In this document: positions 14,560-20,501 of the stretch, piece after piece | Position numbering within the stretch: the first letter of the stretch is position 1 | Layout: each line of letters starts with the position of its first letter | Assembly: GCA_030626645.1 (NCBI GenBank) | Contig: DAOUTP010000010.1 | Coordinates: 1 to 20,501, forward strand | DNA: 20,501 nucleotides | Direction: 5' to 3' | Source: Candidatus Cloacimonadota bacterium | GTDB lineage: Bacteria; Cloacimonadota; Cloacimonadia; Cloacimonadales; TCS61 | Position numbers and translations under genes: made by a program | Notes under the pieces: model-generated | Told to the model about the DNA's origin: nothing | The model's database searches: none | What the model saw: only the letters and a program-made list of their open reading frames with translations

Positions 14560-15768
14560 TTAAGCAAAAATGCTTCGTTCATTTAAATACTTTAAAATAA
14601 AACCGATCGCAGTTACGTTGATCAAAAGATTTGAACCACCATAACTTAAAAATGGCAGAGGAATTCCTGTTGTCGGCACAATACCCAGATTCATTCCGAT
14701 ATTAATAAAGATCTGGAAAGTGAGATATGCTAAAATTCCAACAGAAACAAATCGGTATTCTTTCCATTTTATTTTTCTAATGCTCTTTGCGATTTTATAT
14801 AGGAACAAAAAATATATAAGTAAAATAAATGTGCAACCAAAAAAACCAAATTCTTCACCAATAACAGAAAAAATGAAATCTGTATGATGTTCTGGCAAGA
14901 AATTCATATTCTTTTGTGTACCCATTAAAAAACCCTTTCCAAGCAGTCCACCAGAACCTATTGCTATCTTTGATTGAATGATCTGATAACCTGCACCAAA
15001 AGGATCTCGCATCGGATTAATGAAAGTTAATATCCTATTTTGCTGGTAATCTTTCAGGTTGTTCCAGAATATTGGAGTAATAAAAAAAATGAACGTATTT
15101 AAAGCAATAACAAAACCAATTATCACTTTATCTAAATTACTTCGATAGAGAAGATATGTTAATAATAGAATATAGACAATAAATATCCAGATCGAAAAAG
15201 AAAAGGTAATACTTAATATTGGGCTAACTATGAGTATGAGATAGAATTTGGGAAGATCGGATACAAGGAGGATGGAAAATAAAATTACTAAAAAAGTTAA
15301 GGCAGTTCCCAGATCTGGTTCAAGCATAACTAGAATAATGGGAACTAGCGTAACAGTAAAAGCACGAAGAAGGATTTGTCCATCACTCAGAAGTGGTTTA
15401 GAAATGAATTTTGAAATAGTCAAAATCGTGAATAACTTTGCGAATTCAGAAGGTTGAAAATTAATCAGACCTAAACTTATCCATCTATGAGAACCTTTGA
15501 TTTCCGGTAAAAAAAGAACCCAGATTAATAAAAGTGTTGTGATAATATATACGGGAAAGATAGATACATCAATTACTGCGTTGGGGATTTTTATAACTAA
15601 AAATAGGATAAACATAGAAATAATAATCCAGATAAACTGTTTAAGATAGTAGTTGTTAAACAGAAAATCATCAGCGATTCTGGTTGAAGACGCAGTATAG
15701 ATCGAGACTATTCCTATAACCATTAGAGTAACTAGTAGTCCAAAAATTGTCCAATCAAATCTCTTCAT
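14560..15768 (-). CDS. rodA: Rod-shape peptidoglycan polymerase RodA (SEDS family)
   Basis: RodA polymerises lipid II glycan strands during elongation together with PBP2. The 402-residue multi-helix membrane protein carries the SEDS signatures: R95-W-I (GSHRWISLG), F-Q-P-S-E (104-108), E-P-D-L-G-T-A (150-156), N-P-M-R-D-P (252-257) and P-E-H-H-T-D-F (293-299), followed by I-G-E-E-F-G and a late P-L-P-F-L-S-Y-G-G. The location beside mrdA favours RodA over FtsW. The start overlaps the mrdA stop in ATGA, coupling expression of polymerase and transpeptidase. Confidence 0.95.
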   Translation of the reverse strand: MKRFDWTIFGLLVTLMVIGIVSIYTASSTRIADDFLFNNYYLKQFIWIIISMFILFLVIKIPNAVIDVSIFPVYIITTLLLIWVLFLPEIKGSHRWISLGLINFQPSEFAKLFTILTISKFISKPLLSDGQILLRAFTVTLVPIILVMLEPDLGTALTFLVILFSILLVSDLPKFYLILIVSPILSITFSFSIWIFIVYILLLTYLLYRSNLDKVIIGFVIALNTFIFFITPIFWNNLKDYQQNRILTFINPMRDPFGAGYQIIQSKIAIGSGGLLGKGFLMGTQKNMNFLPEHHTDFIFSVIGEEFGFFGCTFILLIYFLFLYKIAKSIRKIKWKEYRFVSVGILAYLTFQIFINIGMNLGIVPTTGIPLPFLSYGGSNLLINVTAIGFILKYLNERSIFA

Positions 15769-17516
15769 TCCATAATCCCATAATAATAATTAATAAGTTT
15801 TCGTGCAATTGGAGCGCTAATGCTTCCACCATGTCCACCATTTTCAACAAAAACATCAAATCCTATCTCAAATTTATCACATTTGGCATAACCGCTAAAC
15901 CAGGAGTGAGTTTTTTTCCCCATATGATTCTCGGCAGATCCTGTTTTACCGTAAACCATTATGTGACCAATACTGGCGGCAGTTCCAGTTCCATAACTTT
16001 CGTTCACTGTTTTATATAGTGAACTTTGTATTAACTTAAGTGTTGCTTCAGATATCGGCAGCTGTTTTTCTCCAACAATATTTTTATACGTTTTCTCTAC
16101 TTCAATCCTTTTGTCCAGCAAATGAGGTTGTTTCCAAACACCATCATTTCCAAGAGCTGAATAGTACGCACAAATTTGTAGTGGAGTTACCAATATCTCT
16201 CCCTGTCCGATAGCTAGATTCACTTTATGACCTAATATTCCAACAAATTTTCCATAATTATCAATATACCATTTGCGGGAAGGGAAAAAACCTCTACGTT
16301 CACCGGGAAGATCAATGCCGGTACGAGTTGAAATATAATTTTGTTTAGTATATCTATTGAGTTGTTCAAGTGAGAATTGTGTGGAGAGATCATAGAAAAA
16401 CACATCGCAGGAATATTTTATAGCATTTTCTACAGCAAGACGACCATGTCCTTTTTCTAGCCAGCACTTAAAGTATCTGTTACCAAACCACATACCTCCC
16501 GCACAATTTGTAAGTTTGGTGTTGGGATCAATTACCTTTTCTTCAAGTCCAAGACTTGCTAATATGGGTTTGTAAACAGATCCGGGAGGGTAAGTTCCAT
16601 GTATAATTCTATCTAGCATTGGCTTATTTGGATCTGCAAGAATATCGTTCCATCGTTTAGTAGAGATTCCACCTGTAAAAATATTAGGGTCGAAATCTGG
16701 CTTACTCACATAGGCAAGAATTCCTCCTGTTTTAATATCCATAACCACAATAGAACCTTTGTAGTTTTTGGGAAAAATTAACGAAACATACTCTTGGAGG
16801 TCATTGTCAATCGTTAGTATCAGATCAGCTCCACGTTGAGGGGGTTTTTGAAGATTATGTTTGAAAAAATCCAGGTTTTTACCACTTGCATCTACCTGAA
16901 GTACTTGTTGTCCATTAGTCCCACGTAAGATATTTTCATAGTATTTTTCTAATCCTGTTTTGCCAATATTGCTATTTATGGAATATCCATTTCCCCTGAG
17001 CTCCTTATATTCTTCTTCAGTGATGCGCCCAGTATGACCGGTGAAATGATTGGCAAAGGAATAATCTCTTAATTTTTCGATTTTAAAAAGGAGTGAAGGA
17101 AAATAATTTAATTGTTCGGAAGCAACGACCATCTTTTCAAATTGGATGTTTTGTATAAGCAAAATATCCTGATATGATCTATACCTGTTATCATGAATGA
17201 TCTTTTCAATTCTGCTTATGTCCTTTTCAAAATTGCTGCTTACAAATTTCGCAACTTTTTCTCTGTCTACAATTTTTCCCGGTGTGATATATAGATTATA
17301 CGATGGTTTATTTAGTGTAATAGGGCGATATTTACGGTCGTAAATTTCTCCACGTGTGGGAAAAATTGTTTGTATCCGTACAATATTCTTCTCAGCAATA
17401 TCTTTATATTTCTCACCTTCAATTACCTGTAATTTAAGAACAAAAAAAAACAAGATAACAAAAATGAATATGATTACATATCTCGTATAATCTGAAATTG
17501 TAATTTTTTTATACAT
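15765..17516 (-). CDS. mrdA: Penicillin-binding protein 2 (peptidoglycan D,D-transpeptidase)
   Basis: PBP2 cross-links new glycan strands during lateral growth and is RodA's partner. The 583-residue protein has a short cytoplasmic tail, one helix (about 12-29), a pedestal domain with the R-G-x-I-Y-D-R block (55-61) and a C-terminal transpeptidase domain. The catalytic motifs are complete: S313-V-Y-K316 in G-S-V-Y-K-P, S369-C-D371, and K524-T-G526. The length fits class B PBPs. Its ATG overlaps the mreD stop by 8 bases. Confidence 0.96.
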   Translation of the reverse strand: MYKKITISDYTRYVIIFIFVILFFFVLKLQVIEGEKYKDIAEKNIVRIQTIFPTRGEIYDRKYRPITLNKPSYNLYITPGKIVDREKVAKFVSSNFEKDISRIEKIIHDNRYRSYQDILLIQNIQFEKMVVASEQLNYFPSLLFKIEKLRDYSFANHFTGHTGRITEEEYKELRGNGYSINSNIGKTGLEKYYENILRGTNGQQVLQVDASGKNLDFFKHNLQKPPQRGADLILTIDNDLQEYVSLIFPKNYKGSIVVMDIKTGGILAYVSKPDFDPNIFTGGISTKRWNDILADPNKPMLDRIIHGTYPPGSVYKPILASLGLEEKVIDPNTKLTNCAGGMWFGNRYFKCWLEKGHGRLAVENAIKYSCDVFFYDLSTQFSLEQLNRYTKQNYISTRTGIDLPGERRGFFPSRKWYIDNYGKFVGILGHKVNLAIGQGEILVTPLQICAYYSALGNDGVWKQPHLLDKRIEVEKTYKNIVGEKQLPISEATLKLIQSSLYKTVNESYGTGTAASIGHIMVYGKTGSAENHMGKKTHSWFSGYAKCDKFEIGFDVFVENGGHGGSISAPIARKLINYYYGIME

Positions 17517-17994
17517 TTAGAGTTATCTTAAATTTTTCTAAAAGAGTTAAAACATATACTATCGCTACTGAGATCAATGTGTTATAAACAATTGAAAAGA
17601 GATAAAGAAGAAAAATCCCATCCATTAACTGAGTTGCGACAATATGATAAAAATACAAAATGGAATAAAAAATGAAATTTAAGAATAAAATACTTACGCT
17701 TACAATAAGCAATCTCTGCTTATTAACGTTCATATGAAATTTATTAACAATGAACGAAATAATAAGGAATGAAATTGTATTTAAGCCAAGCAGAGGAGGA
17801 TACATGATATCCAGAGCAAGACCTAAAAAAAATGCAATCGGGAATAATAATTTTGATTTTATCCGAATGCTGATAAATGCAAAATAAGCTATTAAAAAAT
17901 TAGGTATTATTGAATAAAGTGCAAAATGGGGAGCAACAATCAATTGAAAATAAAGTGCAAAAATCCCCAGAGCAACAAACTTGATAAATTTCAT
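17509..17994 (-). CDS. mreD: Rod-shape-determining membrane protein MreD
   Basis: This 161-residue, very hydrophobic protein has about five helices, an early L-Y-F-Q segment and a G-L-A-L-D-I-M-Y-P-P-L-L-G-L-N loop typical of MreD. MreD is part of the elongasome and is thought to modulate PBP2 with MreC. I place the start at the ATG at 17994, which overlaps the previous stop by ATGA; a TTG at 18015 is less likely. MreD is poorly conserved, so the assignment relies on topology, that loop and gene order. Confidence 0.88.
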   Translation of the reverse strand: MKFIKFVALGIFALYFQLIVAPHFALYSIIPNFLIAYFAFISIRIKSKLLFPIAFFLGLALDIMYPPLLGLNTISFLIISFIVNKFHMNVNKQRLLIVSVSILFLNFIFYSILYFYHIVATQLMDGIFLLYLFSIVYNTLISVAIVYVLTLLEKFKITLNV

Positions 17995-18677
17995 GATATC
18001 TTTCTTATTAGGCAAATCGGAGTTAGTTCATCACCCTGACCCTGAGGATTATCCTTCATCACCTTTTCCATGAATTCTTTATCGATACTATCACTTCCAC
18101 CTATCATCCAACATCCACCAATATCATTTATATCCATTACGCAGCATTCAAATCCAGTATTATTTTTTATTCTTTGAGCTTCTTTTTCAGGATTCTTTGG
18201 ACCCTTAATTACGCAGTTTTCATAAGGTGGAACTGGGGAAGTAGTGGCTGCATCAATTAGGGCAGCCTGCATTCCAGCAAGACGATAAAAATCTCCTTTC
18301 CCGCGCCGACCGATAAGTCTTCCAATCCCTCCGATCATTGCAGCAAAAAGTATTCTAGGGGCTCCACATTCATCTATGGCGCATTGCATACTTTCCGGAG
18401 CTCGCAAGCCTATTCCGTATTCTACATCAGAAACGAAACGCCAAAGAAATTTTGCCAGCCACCCGATTTTCAATTCACTAATAGGTATAGCTCTGCCCTG
18501 TGTTATCGCGAGCGGACTCTCGCTTATGCTTATTATATCATTATCTTCAATTTTTCCAACTATGCATTCTTTCACAATAGATAGAATGTCATCGTCGGGA
18601 GTTAATATCTTGGTTTTTAAAGGAATTCGAAGGTATTCAGCACCATCAATATTAATTATCTTTGAGCTCTTCTTCAT
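17991..18677 (-). CDS. Coenzyme F420-0:L-glutamate ligase-like protein (gamma-glutamyl ligase family)
   Basis: This 228-residue protein belongs to the CofE-type family (PF01996) that joins glutamate through gamma bonds using GTP in F420 makers. I chose the ATG at 18677, with AAGGA 8 bases upstream, over one at 18695. Recognisable blocks are N-D-I-I-S-I-S-E-S (46-54) with T-Q-G-R, R-A-P-E-S-M-Q-C-A-I-D-E-C-G (92-105), A-G-M-Q-A-A (134-139), D-I-N-D-I-G-G (182-188) and a C-terminal N-P-Q-G-Q-G-D-E-L-T-P (210-220). I recall these blocks from CofE-like proteins in bacteria not known to make F420. The real substrate is unknown: F420, folate or an envelope precursor are options. It overlaps mreC by 26 bases and mreD by 4, firmly inside the mre operon. 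Confidence 0.8.
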   Translation of the reverse strand: MKKSSKIINIDGAEYLRIPLKTKILTPDDDILSIVKECIVGKIEDNDIISISESPLAITQGRAIPISELKIGWLAKFLWRFVSDVEYGIGLRAPESMQCAIDECGAPRILFAAMIGGIGRLIGRRGKGDFYRLAGMQAALIDAATTSPVPPYENCVIKGPKNPEKEAQRIKNNTGFECCVMDINDIGGCWMIGGSDSIDKEFMEKVMKDNPQGQGDELTPICLIRKIS

Positions 18678-19434
18678 AGCTTTTATCCTTTTCATATAAT
18701 AATACTACTGCCTGATCAAGCTCAGATGGATTAATAAATATCTGTATTTTTGCACTCATAAAAACTTCGGCAGGATTATCAATAAGTTTAATTACCTCTC
18801 CAACGGGAAATCCTTTTGGGAAAACAGATGAAATTTGTGATGTAACAATAATATCACCAACTCTAATATCGGAACCGGGTTTTATCAATGTCATGTATGA
18901 ATTACCAAAGATATCTGATTTCATGATCCCCTGCAGGTGGGTTCTTTTTGACATAACACCTAACATGAATCTTGAATGATCGAGAGGTAATACAATAGAG
19001 TAGTTATGAGAAACAGAGATAATCTTTCCCACAATTCCATCATTGGATATAACAGGATAATCTAGGTTTATATTATTCTTCTTTCCTTTATTGATAATTA
19101 GGCATCTTTCTTTAAATTCACCTTTGAATCCAACTATGTCTGCCAGAAGATGACTGTAATTACCAGTTTCATAATATATTTTTGAGTTTTCAATTTCCAC
19201 CAGTTTATTTTCCAATTCGGTAATTTTAATTGTATGTTCAGATAACTTTTCTGAGAGTACCTGATTTTTTTCTTTAAGGTCAAATAAGGAATTAAACTTT
19301 TGTATGGAATTTACTAAAGGAAGATATATTGTTTTACTCAAGAATTGAGCTTTCTTCAATCTATCATCATTACTACCAAAGAAAAGAAAGATCGCTAAAA
19401 TCAGATAGATTAAAAAATGAAACTCTCTTTTCAC
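18652..19434 (-). CDS. mreC: Rod-shape-determining protein MreC
   Basis: MreC is a periplasmic scaffold that links MreB filaments to PBP2 and RodA. The 260-residue protein starts at a GTG, because no ATG is in range, 4 bases after mreB. It has one N-terminal helix (about 7-21), a coiled coil (about 50-85) and two beta domains marked by N-K-G-x-x-x-x-I and V-G-K-I-I (near 115-140) and G-D-I-I-V-T-S-Q ... F-P-K-G-F-P-V-G-E-V. The charged tail overlaps the start of the ligase-like gene. Confidence 0.93.
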   Translation of the reverse strand: MKREFHFLIYLILAIFLFFGSNDDRLKKAQFLSKTIYLPLVNSIQKFNSLFDLKEKNQVLSEKLSEHTIKITELENKLVEIENSKIYYETGNYSHLLADIVGFKGEFKERCLIINKGKKNNINLDYPVISNDGIVGKIISVSHNYSIVLPLDHSRFMLGVMSKRTHLQGIMKSDIFGNSYMTLIKPGSDIRVGDIIVTSQISSVFPKGFPVGEVIKLIDNPAEVFMSAKIQIFINPSELDQAVVLLYEKDKSYEEELKDN

Positions 19435-19438
19435 AGTA

Positions 19439-20476
19439 CTAATCTTCTATTTTCTTTATCAGAACGTCCCGGTATTCTTCCATATTATCAAGTACGCGAC
19501 CGCATCCTTTGAGAACGCACGTGAGAGCTTCTGGATTAACATGAACAGGCAGATCAACAGTTTCCTGAATCTTTTTATCAATCCCCTTAAGATTAGCTCC
19601 TCCTCCGGTAAGGATCAATCCACGTTCTGCAATATCTGCAGCAAGTTCCGGGGCAGTTTTTTCAAAAAGACGTTTTACAGCATCGATCATGGATTGTACC
19701 GTTTCAGAAAGAGCTTCACGGATCTCTTCAGAGGTTACTTCTACAGTGATAGGATAACCGGTAATAATGTCACGTCCACGAACTTCCATTTTTAGTTCAC
19801 TTTCGAGAGGATAGGCAGAACCGATCTCTTTTTTAATTTTTTCAGCAGTTTGAATTCCAACAAAGATATTATTTCTTTTTCTCAGATATGCTACAATTGC
19901 TTCATCCATTTTGTCACCACCAACACGAATGGATGAATGCACAACAATATGAGAGAGTGAAATAATTGCAATCTCGGTAGTTCCTCCGCCAATGTCCATA
20001 ATCAGGTTTCCTTGAGGTTTATGAATTGGCAGATCGGCCCCGATAGCAGCAGCGATAGGTTCGGAAACGAGATGTACCTCGCGAGCTCCAGCGTGAAGTG
20101 CGCTGTCCCTAACAGCTCTTTTTTCTACTTCTGTGATTCCTGAAGGAACGCAAACTATCACACGTGGTTTAATGAGAAGACGTTTTTTCTGAGCTCGCAG
20201 AATCAAATTTCTCAGCATTAATTCTGTAACCTGGAAGTCTGCAATAACACCGTCTTTAAGTGGTTTAATGATATTTACCTCTGCCGGATTCTTACCCAGC
20301 ATGTTTTTGGCATCTTCACCGATAGCGATAATTTTTTTATTATCAGTTGAAATTGCAACTACGGATGGTTCATCGATCACAATTCCAATCCCCTTTTTAT
20401 ACACCAGTGTATTTGCTGTTCCCAGATCTATTGCTATATCGTTAGAAAAAAGTCCTGCTAAATTACTAAAAAACAT
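19439..20476 (-). CDS. mreB: Rod-shape-determining actin homologue MreB
   Basis: MreB forms ATP-dependent filaments under the inner membrane that guide cell-wall elongation. The 345-residue protein matches the family length. It has an amphipathic N-terminus (MFFSNLAGLF) for membrane binding, phosphate-1 I-D-L-G-T-A-N-T (16-23), phosphate-2 D-I-G-G-G-T-T-E (161-168) and the adenosine loop T-G-G-G-A-N-L-K-G (290-298). A GGAGG site (20481-20485) lies 4 bases before the ATG. It is the first mre gene here; its promoter is outside the window or within its last 25 bases. Confidence 0.97.
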   Translation of the reverse strand: MFFSNLAGLFSNDIAIDLGTANTLVYKKGIGIVIDEPSVVAISTDNKKIIAIGEDAKNMLGKNPAEVNIIKPLKDGVIADFQVTELMLRNLILRAQKKRLLIKPRVIVCVPSGITEVEKRAVRDSALHAGAREVHLVSEPIAAAIGADLPIHKPQGNLIMDIGGGTTEIAIISLSHIVVHSSIRVGGDKMDEAIVAYLRKRNNIFVGIQTAEKIKKEIGSAYPLESELKMEVRGRDIITGYPITVEVTSEEIREALSETVQSMIDAVKRLFEKTAPELAADIAERGLILTGGGANLKGIDKKIQETVDLPVHVNPEALTCVLKGCGRVLDNMEEYRDVLIKKIED

Positions 20477-20501
20477 TAAACCTCCAAAAATCCAGTATCA
20501 A

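Overview
This AT-rich window comes from a diderm (two-membrane) bacterium. It carries several lipoproteins with signal-peptide/Cys boxes, an outer-membrane beta-barrel protein, and a full rod-shape peptidoglycan operon. DUF3098-like and DUF4837-like proteins, propeller-type repeat lipoproteins and a YjbH-like porin in one neighbourhood point to the FCB group. My best guess is Candidatus Cloacimonadota or a close relative; this is inferred from gene content, with no marker gene to confirm it.

Right part (about 13.7-20.5 kb, minus strand): a tightly packed elongation operon read mreB > mreC > F420-0:gamma-glutamyl-ligase-like gene > mreD > mrdA (PBP2) > rodA > small lipoprotein > 88-residue unknown protein. 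Most junctions overlap by 4-26 bases. The unit ends at a hairpin that also serves the convergent plus-strand genes. The odd member is the CofE-like ligase between mreC and mreD.

Middle (11.19-13.63 kb, plus strand): ptb (phosphate butyryltransferase), rlmH (23S rRNA methyltransferase) and trxB (thioredoxin reductase).

Left-centre (2.16-11.01 kb, minus strand): a long envelope and housekeeping operon that diverges from ptb. It reads M23 peptidase > xseB > ispA > (hairpin) > dut > trmN6-like > ftsE-like > ftsX-like > pgsA > DUF4837 lipoprotein > outer-membrane barrel > TPR lipoprotein. FtsE and FtsX look like the FtsEX complex that controls cell-wall hydrolases. A membrane-anchored coiled-coil M23 hydrolase heads the same unit. 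The FtsE-like protein has lost or changed essentially every ATPase motif, which is the most unusual thing in the window.

Left end (1-2.16 kb, minus strand): two hairpin-forming intergenic repeats lie just after the TPR gene. They are followed by a small DUF3098-like membrane protein and then a large, incomplete surface lipoprotein (Ig-like, Fn3-like, at least seven propeller-like repeats) that runs off the left edge.

I see no tRNA, rRNA, CRISPR array, insertion sequence or phage gene. No gene-free stretch exceeds about 180 bases. I found no strong case for a wholly new system. The degenerate FtsE with its M23 partner, and the ligase inside the mre operon, are the best leads.
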